Assembly (NCBI RefSeq): GCF_030014955.1
Contig: NZ_JAGRPV010000001.1
Span: forward strand, 3,782,001-3,846,000
DNA length: 64,000 nucleotides
From: Cohnella hashimotonis
Lineage (GTDB): Bacteria; Bacillota; Bacilli; Paenibacillales; Paenibacillaceae
Direction of reading: 5' to 3'
In this document: one piece after another, positions 45,404 to 55,302 of the stretch
Layout of the letters: each line of letters starts with the position of its first letter
Position numbering within the stretch: position 1 is the stretch's first letter
Position numbers and translations under genes: made by a program
Notes under the pieces: model-generated
The model's input: only the letters and a program-made list of their open reading frames with translations
Told to the model about the DNA's origin: nothing
The model's database searches: none

Positions 45404-48106
45404 ATGAGTGACTATCGTCGTCTTTCCCATAATCATGACCTGAATTTACCTTCCTGGGGACCTTATGCCAAGCAGTATATCGGCATCTCCCATATTAACG
45501 ATCCCTCGAAAGGCGTTCGTTTTGATTTAAGCTTGATGCCGGGATTCTATCGAAGAAAAATAGACATTCCTCATGTTTTATGGGAATCCGGGTATCACCC
45601 CTGGGAGGCTTCGCCCGACTTCAGCCATTTCTCTCACCGCCATGAGCTTGAATGGAAGGACCGCGTTTACGCGGATATATCGTTCAGCCGGATCGATGAG
45701 CAGAGCCGGCTTATCCGCGTTAACTTCGCCAATCAAACGGAGCAACCGCAAAATCTCGTGCTGCACGCTATGGCTTCGCTCCAGCCTCCCCGGCTGCCGG
45801 GACACGGCGAAGTCCAAATCTTCGCGGAAGCACGGCTTCCGTATGGCGCTAAGTGGGTAGATGCGCTGGATTATAAGGAATTGATCTTTGCCAAGCCGCG
45901 GCCCGCAAATGGGCTGGTGTACGACGGATTGTCGCGCGGAGAAATTCGCGGACAGCATTTTACGGGAGGATCGGCAATCGGTTCCCCGTTCGGAACGGAT
46001 GCCGGAGATCTGCTCCGCTACGAGATAAACATCGAGATCCCTCTGAAGGACGCCGTGTTCGTGCTGCGCGGTCAAGCCGTACGGGGCGCGGAGCTCGAGC
46101 TGCGGATCGGGAAGCATGCGTACCGGCTTCCAATGGAACCATCGGGCAGCTTAACGTTATCAGAAATACATGTTGGGCGCTTGCCTGCAGGCAAAGTCGC
46201 CGTAAGTCTTCGCACACGGAGCGCTAACCCGCTTGTTCTTGACGGCTTTACGCTTGTCGAGCGGCAGACTTCCAAAGAGGTAACGTTCGCAGATCTCCCC
46301 TGGCGCATCAAACCGGAACTGCTGGAAGGGCCCGTTCCCGGCAGCCTGATTCTCCATTATCCGGATAGTCCCTGCTATTACGGCTTGTTGTGGAATGATC
46401 CCGACGCGGAGATCAGACAGTTCCTAAGCGACGAGCTAGATCGATTCGCCCGCCATACGGTGCACGATCATGTGAGTACGATTTTGCATGGCAATGGAAA
46501 AGGACATTATACGAATGTGTTTATGCGTCCGATTTCCCTAAACCCGGCATCCTCTCTTATTCTTCACGGCATGGTGTGCGACGGGACTTTGGAAGAAGTC
46601 CATGCCCGACTGGCAAGCTTTGCGTTGGATGCCGGCAGCTGCGAAACTATTTATCTAGCGGAACGCCAGAAGCTGAAGGCTTCTCCTGCTTATCCTTCGG
46701 GCGACCGTTATTCCTTCAGCCAGCAGCTTATGCGGGCAACCTTGCTGACAAATACGGTTTTCCCGGTCTATACGAAGCGTGCATTCATTCGTCACAACAC
46801 CCCGGGGAGATGGTGGGATTCCCTGTACACATGGGATTCCGGGTTTATCGGACTTGGCTTCGCCGATCTCGACGACAGCCGGGCAATCGATTGCTTAAAT
46901 GCTTATATGACGGAGCCGGGAGATGCTGAAGCTGCCTTTATTCATCACGGCAGCCCGGTTCCCGTGCAGCACTATTTGTTCCAGGAGCTGTGGAACCGCA
47001 AGCAGTCTCCTGCGTTCCTTAACTATTTCTACCCGAGATTACGGCAATACTACTTATTCCTCGCAGGCAAAATCAACGGTTCCACAACGGACGTATTTCA
47101 AACCGGACTGCTTCAAACCTGGGATTATTTCTATAACTCCGGGGGTTGGGACGATTACCCGCCTCAGAAGTACGTGCATGAACTAAAATTAGAACATCGA
47201 GCAGCTCCCGTCATTACAACGAGTCAGCTCATTCGAATCGCCAAAATCCTCAGGATGGCGGCGGCGACATCCGATCATTTGAAAATGGATGCCCAGGAAT
47301 ACGACAAGGACATCCGAAGATGGAGCGATGCCCTCAACGCTTATGCCTGGGATGAGGAAGCCGGTTGTTACGGCTATGTGCTGCATAATGAAGAAGGCGC
47401 TTACGAAGGCCTCCTGCGCCACGGCTCCGAAGTGAATTACAATAGCGGATTGGACGGTATGTACCCGCTTCTGGCAGGAATCTGCGATAAAGAACGTACC
47501 CGGCGTCTCATTGACACCTTGTTCCATGAACAACGATTCTGGACGCCGATCGGCTTATCCACCGTCGATCAAGGCGCTCCTTATTATCGGGCGGACGGCT
47601 ATTGGAACGGCGCTGTCTGGATGCCCCATCAATGGTTTTTCTGGAAAACCATGTTTGATTACGGTCACCCGGACCTCGCCTACCGAATTGCAAACACCGC
47701 TTTGGAATTATGGAAACGCGAGACCGAAGCCACTTACAACTGTTACGAGCATTTTATCGTGCAGTCGGGGAGAGGCGCTGGCTGGCATCATTTCGGCGGG
47801 TTATCGGCCCCTGTGATTAATTGGTTTGCGGCCTATTATGAACTGGGCAAGGTGACGACAGGCTTTAACGTCTGGATGCTTCAGCAGCACTTCAAGGATG
47901 ACTACACGGAATACGGCTCGGAATTCCATTATGCCGGACAAGCCAATCAGCCCTTTCATATCAGGGTCAATCTGGCCGAGGGCCTGTCATACGAGGCTGC
48001 CGGTACGGGATGCGACGTATGTTGCTCCTCTCATCCTGACGGAGGCGTGGAGCTCATCATAAGCAACTGCTTGCCATATGCGTCGTTGTGGATTCAGCCG
48101 GCTTAA
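45404..48106 (+). CDS. Cytosolic GH63-like (alpha/alpha)6 glycoside hydrolase
   Basis: The protein is 900 residues from the ATG at 45404, ten bases after AAGGAG; a TTG two codons earlier is too close to the site. The first 430 residues are beta-rich. The catalytic half is a GH63/mannosylglycerate-hydrolase-like toroid, with RWWDSLYTWDSGFIGLGFAD, GLLQTWDYFYNSGGWDDYP and GYWNGAVWMPHQWFFWKTM carrying the usual acidic residues. There is no signal peptide. It follows GH43 by 44 bases, so the two may be co-transcribed. One would act outside and one inside the cell. The substrate is unknown. Confidence 0.82.
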   Translation: MSDYRRLSHNHDLNLPSWGPYAKQYIGISHINDPSKGVRFDLSLMPGFYRRKIDIPHVLWESGYHPWEASPDFSHFSHRHELEWKDRVYADISFSRIDEQSRLIRVNFANQTEQPQNLVLHAMASLQPPRLPGHGEVQIFAEARLPYGAKWVDALDYKELIFAKPRPANGLVYDGLSRGEIRGQHFTGGSAIGSPFGTDAGDLLRYEINIEIPLKDAVFVLRGQAVRGAELELRIGKHAYRLPMEPSGSLTLSEIHVGRLPAGKVAVSLRTRSANPLVLDGFTLVERQTSKEVTFADLPWRIKPELLEGPVPGSLILHYPDSPCYYGLLWNDPDAEIRQFLSDELDRFARHTVHDHVSTILHGNGKGHYTNVFMRPISLNPASSLILHGMVCDGTLEEVHARLASFALDAGSCETIYLAERQKLKASPAYPSGDRYSFSQQLMRATLLTNTVFPVYTKRAFIRHNTPGRWWDSLYTWDSGFIGLGFADLDDSRAIDCLNAYMTEPGDAEAAFIHHGSPVPVQHYLFQELWNRKQSPAFLNYFYPRLRQYYLFLAGKINGSTTDVFQTGLLQTWDYFYNSGGWDDYPPQKYVHELKLEHRAAPVITTSQLIRIAKILRMAAATSDHLKMDAQEYDKDIRRWSDALNAYAWDEEAGCYGYVLHNEEGAYEGLLRHGSEVNYNSGLDGMYPLLAGICDKERTRRLIDTLFHEQRFWTPIGLSTVDQGAPYYRADGYWNGAVWMPHQWFFWKTMFDYGHPDLAYRIANTALELWKRETEATYNCYEHFIVQSGRGAGWHHFGGLSAPVINWFAAYYELGKVTTGFNVWMLQQHFKDDYTEYGSEFHYAGQANQPFHIRVNLAEGLSYEAAGTGCDVCCSSHPDGGVELIISNCLPYASLWIQPA

Positions 48107-48114
48107 ATGAAATG

Positions 48115-48146
48115 AAAGGCCTGAAGCGCTCTTTATTCAGGCCTTT
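48115..48146. terminator. Bidirectional terminator between GH63-like and YesM genes
   Basis: AAAGGCCTGAA and TTCAGGCCTTT form a perfect 11-bp stem with a 10-base loop. It overlaps the last codons of the kinase gene and serves both convergent transcripts. Confidence 0.8.
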
Positions 48147-49963
48147 ATCTTTGCATACTTCCTCAATGCCGGAATTTTCACGGTCACGGTCGTCCCATCA
48201 TCGATCCGGCTTTCAATTGTAATCCCGTACTTCTCTCCAAAAAGCAGACGGAGCCTATTGTGAATATTGGTAAGTCCAATGCTTTGCGACGATTGGCCGA
48301 CTAACGCGCGTTCCGGATACGCCGTGTCCAGCTTGGCCTGCAAGGCGGCCAGCTGCTCCGGCTCCATTCCTTTCCCGGTATCCCTAATACAAAAGCACAC
48401 ATCGCCCTGCGCATCCATGTGCCCGGCAACCTCAAGCCGCCCCCCTTGGTCCATCCGTTCAAGCCCATGATAGACAGCATTTTCTACAATAGGTTGAAGA
48501 ATCATTTTGGGCGTACTCATCTCGAGCAGGCCCTCTTCGACATCGATGTTCATGTCGAATTTATATTCGTAACGAATAGAGATAATCTTCATATAGGCCT
48601 GAATACAGTCTACTTCCTCCTTGATCTGTACAAGCTCGTCTTGTTTGATGCTGTACCTGAAAATCTTGGACATGGATGACGTTATCTGCGCAATTTCCCT
48701 GCTTCCGTAATCCAATCCGATGCTGCTGATGCAATTCAGCGTGTTATACAGGAAATGCGGGTTGATCTGGCTCTGCAGGGCGGAAAACGCCGCCTGCTTC
48801 TGACTGAGCTCGGATTTGTACAATCTGGCTTGGGTATTAAACATATCTCGGGTCATTTCCTCCATCTCATCCATCATTCGATTGATGTCTCGGGCAAGCG
48901 ACCCTACTTCATTGGTAGACCGGACTTTAATCCGGAAGCTCCTGTCCCTTCCCCCTACCCGTTTCATATCCAAAACAAGCCCCATCACCGGTTTCATCAG
49001 GCTATTCATAAAGAAAATGCCCATGATGATCAAAATGAGAATCATGCCAATCCCCACAATCATGCTGACTTTCCTCATGGGGTTCATGTCGGAAGTCAAT
49101 TCGTGAACCGGTATCATACTCACAATCCGCCACCCGTCCGCTTGCTCCAAACCTTTGACCTGAACGAGAATTTGTTCTCCGTCGATGGTCGTTTTCACGC
49201 CGTTAAGCAGGTTGTCCTTATCCATAGACAATACATCCTTGAACAACGTGCCGCGAGCTTTCGCATTCGTGGAAGCAATGACCTCATCCTGGCTGTCCAG
49301 AATGTACAACGTGGAGTGCGGCGTCAATTCTGTATTTTCTACCAGCCCCCGCAGCTTGTCCATATTGACCATGATGGTGAAGTAACCCGTTATTTCGGAG
49401 AAATGGATTCCCCCTATCGATTCGACGATCGGTTCAATATAAAAAAACTGTTCCGATCCCGTGTTATCGTCTTTTAACGTAGTGGTGAACTGCCCCTTTT
49501 CCCGAAGCGAAGGGTCCTTCTTATACGTTCGGATGAAGCTGTCATAATGTTTGAGAAAGAAAATATCTCCGCCCGAGGAATTCAGACTGTAAAGCTGCTT
49601 CCCGCGAACGTCATCAATGACGATTCCGCTCACATACGAATTAAAGGATCTCATATAATCCATGAGATCCAGTGCATAATTGCCGCTATCAAAAGCCCTC
49701 TTGTAATCATCATCCACTACGGTATATTCCTGAATCAGTTTGCTGTTGACCGCAATGCCGGTGCTGACCCGGATATCATTAAAGACGGTATCAATTTTGC
49801 TTCGCGTTTGCTCAATCATCTGGTTTCCGAAATTGGCAGCCCTATTCTGGGTGAGATGAGAAAAGCTATAAAAGAAATACAACACCATAGCTGTAAATAT
49901 AACGATCGCGAAAAAAAAGATAAGCCATATCTGATGTTTTAATTTCAGCCTGCTGGTGTTCAT
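48137..49963 (-). CDS. Sensor histidine kinase, YesM family (locus 4)
   Basis: The protein is 608 residues from the ATG at 49963, with GGAG eight bases upstream; starts further up would overlap the response regulator. TM1 is at about 12-34, then an extracytoplasmic dCache-like domain. TM2 is at about 290-315, then HAMP. The core is QSQINPHFLYNTLNCISSI, and the ATPase has MILQPIVENAVYHGLERM and RDTGKGMEPEQ. It is second in a YesN-YesM pair, the reverse of the other two pairs here. Confidence 0.92.
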   Translation of the reverse strand: MNTSRLKLKHQIWLIFFFAIVIFTAMVLYFFYSFSHLTQNRAANFGNQMIEQTRSKIDTVFNDIRVSTGIAVNSKLIQEYTVVDDDYKRAFDSGNYALDLMDYMRSFNSYVSGIVIDDVRGKQLYSLNSSGGDIFFLKHYDSFIRTYKKDPSLREKGQFTTTLKDDNTGSEQFFYIEPIVESIGGIHFSEITGYFTIMVNMDKLRGLVENTELTPHSTLYILDSQDEVIASTNAKARGTLFKDVLSMDKDNLLNGVKTTIDGEQILVQVKGLEQADGWRIVSMIPVHELTSDMNPMRKVSMIVGIGMILILIIMGIFFMNSLMKPVMGLVLDMKRVGGRDRSFRIKVRSTNEVGSLARDINRMMDEMEEMTRDMFNTQARLYKSELSQKQAAFSALQSQINPHFLYNTLNCISSIGLDYGSREIAQITSSMSKIFRYSIKQDELVQIKEEVDCIQAYMKIISIRYEYKFDMNIDVEEGLLEMSTPKMILQPIVENAVYHGLERMDQGGRLEVAGHMDAQGDVCFCIRDTGKGMEPEQLAALQAKLDTAYPERALVGQSSQSIGLTNIHNRLRLLFGEKYGITIESRIDDGTTVTVKIPALRKYAKIKA

Positions 49964-49983
49964 CTCTGCCGCTCCGTTCATCG

Positions 49984-51423
49984 TTAATAACTTTTTCTGA
50001 ATTTTGAAGGGGTGATCCCGCAATGCTTCTTGAAAACTTTATTGAAATAGTAATAATCCACATACCCGGTCTGAATGGCGATCTCCTCAATCGATAAGTC
50101 GGTTTTCTTCAATAGCTCACGGGCTTTCTTAATTCGGAGCTCCGACACATATTCGGAGAAGGTTTTGCCGAGATTTTTCTTGAACAATTGACAGCAATAC
50201 ACTTGATTAATGTAGAACTGGGCGGATAAATCTTTCAAATACAATTTCTGTTCATAGTGACCGTCGATATAGGCTACCATCTTGTTGAAGTGCGACAAGA
50301 TGACTCCTTCGTGCAAAGAGCGGTTGGTCCCTTGCCTGATGGAGGCGAGGACGTCATGCAAAAAGCTGCACAACGATTCGAAGTGTTGGAATCGTTCCTT
50401 AATTTCGGCATAATTAAGGAAATCCAGCTCCATATCTTTCAATTCCTCCGCATAAGCGTTGATCAGGATCCCGACGGCCTGATTCCATAAGTAAACAACT
50501 TCGCTCATGCCAAGCTGCCGATCCTTGAAGTAAGCCTGCAGCCCATTGATGTACGCATCCATGTCGCCAAGTTGATTCCCCTGTATGATCCGATGAATCT
50601 CATCGATACATGGTTTCACCAATTGAACCTTCGGCTCGTAATGAACGACTTTTGCACTTTCGTCCAAAAAAGCTTGGGAAGCGGACAGATCCGCTTCTTT
50701 AATCAGCTTGCTCATATGCGTTAGCTGGCTGGAAACGCTGCTGATGCCCACTGTATTCATGCCGGTATTTTTCAAAACGAATTCATCCCATACCAAACAA
50801 GCTTTATGTTCCGCCATCAAAACGATCAACTTTTTATTCGTTCCGGCTTCGACTTCCATAGCCGTAACAGGCTTTCTTTCCAAAGAGAGCAGCTTTCTGA
50901 AATTCAGATGATCGCCTTCGTAATCGATGGAAAGCACCTGGTAGTAACATTCATCCGCACCTTCGGGAAGCGGCAGATAACGTTTGATCTCTGCCGCATC
51001 GGGAGAGGTGAGCGCATCCAGCAGAAGTTGATTGCGTGCCGCGCTTCTTTTGGAGAAATGCATGGCAAGCTCCGCAATAAACGAATCTGCCATATCTACG
51101 TCCAGAGGCTTCAGGAAATAATTAAGCGCGCCGTAGCGCAGCGCTTCCTGAGCGTATTTAAATTCCGCATATCCGCTAACGACGACAAACTCAGTGTCCA
51201 ATTCATGCGCTTTGGCTCTTTGCATAAGATCGAGTCCGGAAATGTCCGGCATCCGGATATCCGTAAATACCAAGTCAGGCTTCTGTGTCAGAATCGCATC
51301 CCATGCCTTGTAAGCGCTTGTAAATTGGCCTATAATTTCGAAACCGTTTTTCTCCCAGTCAAAGGCGTTGCGGATTCCTCGAATCGCCCACGACTCATCA
51401 TCTACAATCATGACCTTGTGCAT
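49984..51423 (-). CDS. Response regulator, YesN family (locus 4)
   Basis: The protein is 479 residues. The receiver has DDE at 8-10 and phosphoacceptor Asp55 in FTDIRMPDISG. AraC HTH motifs are at about 375-475 (ARELLKKTDLSIEEIAIQTG). AGGGGGA precedes the ATG. It lies downstream of the importer 4 terminator, so it has its own promoter in 51424-51490. It presumably controls importer 4. Confidence 0.93.
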   Translation of the reverse strand: MHKVMIVDDESWAIRGIRNAFDWEKNGFEIIGQFTSAYKAWDAILTQKPDLVFTDIRMPDISGLDLMQRAKAHELDTEFVVVSGYAEFKYAQEALRYGALNYFLKPLDVDMADSFIAELAMHFSKRSAARNQLLLDALTSPDAAEIKRYLPLPEGADECYYQVLSIDYEGDHLNFRKLLSLERKPVTAMEVEAGTNKKLIVLMAEHKACLVWDEFVLKNTGMNTVGISSVSSQLTHMSKLIKEADLSASQAFLDESAKVVHYEPKVQLVKPCIDEIHRIIQGNQLGDMDAYINGLQAYFKDRQLGMSEVVYLWNQAVGILINAYAEELKDMELDFLNYAEIKERFQHFESLCSFLHDVLASIRQGTNRSLHEGVILSHFNKMVAYIDGHYEQKLYLKDLSAQFYINQVYCCQLFKKNLGKTFSEYVSELRIKKARELLKKTDLSIEEIAIQTGYVDYYYFNKVFKKHCGITPSKFRKSY

Positions 51424-51491
51424 GGGTATCCCCCTGAACCTATAAATTTCTATCGAATGATAACAGAGCTTCCCGGCAATCGCAATTCAAA

Positions 51492-51529
51492 ATACGGATA
51501 AACCACGGTGTCCAATGGTTTATCCGTAT
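51492..51529 (-). terminator. Terminator of importer operon 4
   Basis: A perfect 14-bp stem, ATACGGATAAACCA with TGGTTTATCCGTAT, followed on the minus strand by TTTTG. It lies nine bases past the binding-protein stop. Confidence 0.85.
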
Positions 51530-51537
51530 CCGATGAC

Positions 51538-53142
51538 TTACTTGCTGCTCTCTTTAATTTCTTTGTAATGCTTGATGTTCTCATCTTGAACGGCTTTACC
51601 GCCAGCGTCCATATATTCTTTCACCAGCTTGTCGTACAAGGTATCGAATTCTGCCGGCTTGGCAACGATCAGCCTATCCATCATTTGCTTGTTCATATCA
51701 TCCAGCGTTTTGCCATATTTGATGTTGGCTTCGTTCGGAACCCCATAGTAGAAGCTGGTAAAGCCGTCTGTCGTATTGATCTTGTATGAATCGACAGCCA
51801 ATTTCTCATAGGTCTTATCTCCGGCTGCCAGGGCTGCTGCGTACGTTTTGACATTTTTTTCGATATCACCCAGCTCCGCGCCGTTTACAACCAGCGTATA
51901 ATCCAGATTGAGATTGCTCATCTGCATATTTTCGCCGGTTTGCGCAATCCCTTGCGGGATGCCATCCACGGTGGTGTGGTTGACGCCTTCTTCGCCGAAC
52001 TGCAGGAAGAACAACACTTCCGGATCAGCCATCCAGTTCAGATACTTTATAGCCAGCTCCGCATGTTTGCTGCTTTTCGGAATGAATGAGAAAATTCCGT
52101 TTTCATTATACGTCTCTTTTAAGTATTTTCCGTCCGCGTTCTTGAAGACATCGATAGGAACATAGTTCGCATCCGGCGCATTTTGTTTCAGAGGCTCGCG
52201 AATTTTTTGCACCATCGGATAATCCCAGTTGGCCCCATAGAAGCCTACCTTGCCGTTCGTTACGTCGGCATCCGCTTGCTTGGCCGTTTTGTCCAAAGCG
52301 AAGTCGGGGCTGATCAGTTTTTCCGAATACAGCTTGTTCAGCCATTTATATGCGTCCTTGTTGCCGGGCTTCAGCCAGTTGGGGGTGGTAACGAATTCTT
52401 CCTCCGACATGGGGCCCCAGAAGGATGGAACCAGATTGCCAAACGTGTAGTTCATGCCGGCAGCCGCTGTCGCCCAAGGAATCACCCCATTTATATTTCC
52501 AGGATTTTTGTCGCGGAAGGCAACAAGCGTATCGTACAATTCGTCCTTATTCGTCGGAACGGGCAATCCCAGCTTATCGAGCCAATCTTTGCGGATAAAC
52601 AATCCGTTCCAGGCAAGCAAAGTCCGCTTCGCCGGAATGGACACTTGTTTGCCCTCGTATTTCCCGTAGTCAAGAACGGTATCCCCAAGATAAGATTTCA
52701 ATTGCTGGCCATGCTTCTCGATCAATTCGTCCAGCGTATACAGACCATTGTTTTTGGCAAAACGGGTTACGGTTGTACCGTCATAAGTGATGGAAATATC
52801 CGGCGCTTCGTTGGCAGCCATCAACACATTAAGCTTGTCGACTTCTTGGGAACGAGGTACCGTAACATATTTTACAATGGCATGATTAGGCTTGCCGAAT
52901 TTCTCGTTGACGTACTTGGTCCACGTATTGTTATTCAAGTCCGGCTGTCCCTGAATACCTCTGTCGAACACTTCTACAGTCAGGGTTTCTACCGGACCGG
53001 AAGCTGCTTCTGCTGCCGGAGATCCGCCGCTTGATGCCGCCGATTCATCATTGCCGTTATTTCCGCCGCAACCTGCCATAACACCGACCAGTAACGCTGT
53101 ACTAAACAGAAGGCCTGCTTTTTTCTTTGTACCTGTACGCAC
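51538..53142 (-). CDS. Extracellular solute-binding lipoprotein (importer 4)
   Basis: The protein is 534 residues if it starts at the GTG at 53142, six bases after AAAGGGTGG. This gives a clean lipoprotein signal with Cys25 (GVMAGC); an ATG 22 codons earlier would make an odd leader. The body is a LipO/YtcQ-class oligosaccharide-binding fold (EAPDISITYDGTTVTRFAKN). It is third in the operon after the two permeases. Confidence 0.9.
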   Translation of the reverse strand: MRTGTKKKAGLLFSTALLVGVMAGCGGNNGNDESAASSGGSPAAEAASGPVETLTVEVFDRGIQGQPDLNNNTWTKYVNEKFGKPNHAIVKYVTVPRSQEVDKLNVLMAANEAPDISITYDGTTVTRFAKNNGLYTLDELIEKHGQQLKSYLGDTVLDYGKYEGKQVSIPAKRTLLAWNGLFIRKDWLDKLGLPVPTNKDELYDTLVAFRDKNPGNINGVIPWATAAAGMNYTFGNLVPSFWGPMSEEEFVTTPNWLKPGNKDAYKWLNKLYSEKLISPDFALDKTAKQADADVTNGKVGFYGANWDYPMVQKIREPLKQNAPDANYVPIDVFKNADGKYLKETYNENGIFSFIPKSSKHAELAIKYLNWMADPEVLFFLQFGEEGVNHTTVDGIPQGIAQTGENMQMSNLNLDYTLVVNGAELGDIEKNVKTYAAALAAGDKTYEKLAVDSYKINTTDGFTSFYYGVPNEANIKYGKTLDDMNKQMMDRLIVAKPAEFDTLYDKLVKEYMDAGGKAVQDENIKHYKEIKESSK

Positions 53143-53253
53143 TTGAAACCACCCTTTCAAATGATAGCTATTGAAATGATTCATACCGCAAATCCTCTTT
53201 ACATCCACCAGCCCGACCCGGAATCCCCCCTTTCAATCCGGTCTTTATCCTTA

Positions 53254-54150
53254 TCAGCCCTTAATAGCTCCTGTCATCACGCCGTCTACGAAATACTTCT
53301 GCAGCTTGGGATAGATGAGCAGAATGGGGATGGTCGTAAACATAACGCTGGCCGCTTTCAGCGACTCCGGCACAATAAAGGAACCGACGCTGCCTTCTCC
53401 GCCTTGTTGGCTGTCCAGTTGCTGATTGGCCGAAATAATCTGGTACAGCTTCATCTGCATCGGATACAGATGTTTGTCCGTAATGTAGAACAGCGCATCC
53501 TGGAATCCGTTCCATCTGTCCACCGCATAAAACAGGCTCAAGGTGGCGATAGAGGGCAGCGACAGCGGAAGCACAATTTTCATCAGAATGCCCAGATCCG
53601 AGCAGCCGTCGATAGCGGCCGATTCTTCCAGACTTTCCGGGAGGCTGGTGAAGAACGTCTTCAGGATGATTAAGTTAAACACGCTCATGGCGCCCGGCAA
53701 CACCAAACTCCATACCGTATTCATCATCCCCAGGTTTTTAACCAGCATATAAGAAGGAATCAAACCGCCGCTGAAATACATCGTGAAGACTAGCGCGGAC
53801 AGAATAAAGCTTCTTCCCATCAGCCTTTTTTTCGTTAATGGATACGCGCCGCAAATGGTCAGGAACATACTCACCACGGTGTAGAATACCGTAAGCAGAA
53901 TACTGTAACCAAGCGTATACAGCATTTCCACGTCGCTTAAGATCGTTTTGTACGTTTCCAGCGTGAAGCCTACTGGCCACAGCCCTACTTTTTGAGAAAT
54001 AATCGCTTCGTTAGAGCTTAAGGAAAGCGCAATCATATAGAGGAACGGAACGATACATGTGAACGATAACGCCACGATAAATACGATAATGACCCTATCC
54101 GCCAAGCTCATTTTTTTCTTGTTTCCCAAGCTGCTCGCCTTGCTCACCAT
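53254..54150 (-). CDS. Carbohydrate ABC transporter permease, LplC type (importer 4)
   Basis: The protein is 298 residues with six predicted helices, the EAA loop EESAAIDGCSDLGILMKIVL and the ending KYFVDGVMTGAIKG. Its start overlaps the LplB-type gene by seven bases, implying coupled translation. Confidence 0.93.
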   Translation of the reverse strand: MVSKASSLGNKKKMSLADRVIIVFIVALSFTCIVPFLYMIALSLSSNEAIISQKVGLWPVGFTLETYKTILSDVEMLYTLGYSILLTVFYTVVSMFLTICGAYPLTKKRLMGRSFILSALVFTMYFSGGLIPSYMLVKNLGMMNTVWSLVLPGAMSVFNLIILKTFFTSLPESLEESAAIDGCSDLGILMKIVLPLSLPSIATLSLFYAVDRWNGFQDALFYITDKHLYPMQMKLYQIISANQQLDSQQGGEGSVGSFIVPESLKAASVMFTTIPILLIYPKLQKYFVDGVMTGAIKG

Positions 54151-55088
54151 ATCCCATCCTCGCCCAATTTCTTCGCAATATAGTTAGCGCCGATCAGCAG
54201 GATCAGGCCAACGACGGATTGGAACAAGCCTACCGCTGTCGCCTGGGAGAAATCCCCCGAACTAATGCCAACTCTGTACACGTATGTACTGATAACGTCG
54301 GAGTAGTCGCTCACTAATGAATTGCCCATTACAAACGGTCGATCGAAACCGATGGACACCATCCTGCCAATCTGGAGAATGAGCAAAATATTAATCGTGG
54401 ACTTTATGCCAGGCAATGTAATATGCCATACTTTGCGAAGTCTGCTGCAGCCGTCAATATCGGAGGCTTCATACAACTCTTTATTAATTCCCGTCATGGC
54501 AGCCAGATAGATGATCGTCCCCCAGCCGATTTGCTGCCATACGCCAACCGAGATATACGTCATTAACCAAGGTACCTTCTGCGACAGAAACTCGATTTTT
54601 GCAAGGCCGAGGTTGGCCAAGAACGTGTTGATCATCCCGCTGTTGGAGAACATCAGATAGACCATGCCGCCTATAATAACCCAGGACAAAAAGTGAGGCA
54701 GATACAACACGGTTTGCGAAAATTTCTTGAATTTTGCCACTCTTACTTCATTGAGCAGGATCGCCAGAATAATAGGCGCCGGGAAGCCCGCGATCAAGTC
54801 GTAAACATTCAGAAGCAGCGTATTCTTAAGCGCACGGTAGAAGCTGTCCTGCTGGAAGATGAACTGGAACACGTCCATCCCAACCCACTCGCTCCCCTTA
54901 ATGCCCGCAAAAATGTTGTAATCCTGGAACGCCATAACGACGCCGTATATCGGGGCATATCTGAAGATCAGGATATATGCAAAGGGCAGCAGCAGGAGAG
55001 CGTATAACCATTTGTCTCTTTTAATGTTGTGAAGAAATTTGTTTTTCTTCTTCGTTGAAGCGTAGTCTTGTTCTAAAACCGCTTGCAT
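54144..55088 (-). CDS. Sugar ABC transporter permease, LplB type (importer 4)
   Basis: The protein is 314 residues from the ATG at 55088, nine bases after GGAGGG; earlier in-frame starts are too close to or before that site. It has six predicted helices, FRYAPIYGVVMAFQDYNIF and the EAA loop YEASDIDGCSRLRKVWHITL. It is first in operon 4. Confidence 0.92.
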   Translation of the reverse strand: MQAVLEQDYASTKKKNKFLHNIKRDKWLYALLLLPFAYILIFRYAPIYGVVMAFQDYNIFAGIKGSEWVGMDVFQFIFQQDSFYRALKNTLLLNVYDLIAGFPAPIILAILLNEVRVAKFKKFSQTVLYLPHFLSWVIIGGMVYLMFSNSGMINTFLANLGLAKIEFLSQKVPWLMTYISVGVWQQIGWGTIIYLAAMTGINKELYEASDIDGCSRLRKVWHITLPGIKSTINILLILQIGRMVSIGFDRPFVMGNSLVSDYSDVISTYVYRVGISSGDFSQATAVGLFQSVVGLILLIGANYIAKKLGEDGIW

Positions 55089-55131
55089 TTCTCTCATCCC
55101 TCCGGCTGTATAAAGGAGCTCTTGTATTTTC

Positions 55132-55174
55132 ATTATAGCTACCGGGGAAATTATAAAAATGTAATCGTTTTAAT
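55132..55174 (-). promoter_or_regulatory. Candidate importer 4 promoter with cre-like site
   Basis: A minus-strand TATAAT at 55132-55137 is a likely -10; the -35 is poor. ATTAAAACGATTACA at 55160-55174 has one mismatch to WTGNNARCGNWWWCA and overlaps the -35 region, where CcpA would repress. Confidence 0.5.
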
Positions 55175-55214
55175 GAATTTGGTAATCACTTAAAATCGTA
55201 TCGATATAAGTAAT

Positions 55215-55262
55215 CCGGAACACAAACGAGCCTTGATTGCTCAAGGCTCGTTTGTGTTCCGG
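55215..55262 (-). terminator. Perfect 22-bp inverted repeat after gap
   Basis: Two 22-base arms (CCGGAACACAAACGAGCC plus TTGA, and its complement) flank a TTGC loop. It lies 40 bases past the GAPDH stop. The tract after it on the minus strand (ATTACTTAT) is only partly T-rich, so it may act as a strong terminator or mRNA 3'-end protector. Confidence 0.7.
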
Positions 55263-55302
55263 AGCTGCGGCAGGTATACAAGCATGAAAAATGGCAGCAA
55301 TG

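Noticed and set aside
53215..53243. Imperfect hairpin between the importer 4 permease and binding-protein genes
   Set aside because: GACCCGGAATC and AATCCGGTC pair only with a bulge and no T tract; too weak to call next to the clear hairpin of operon 2.
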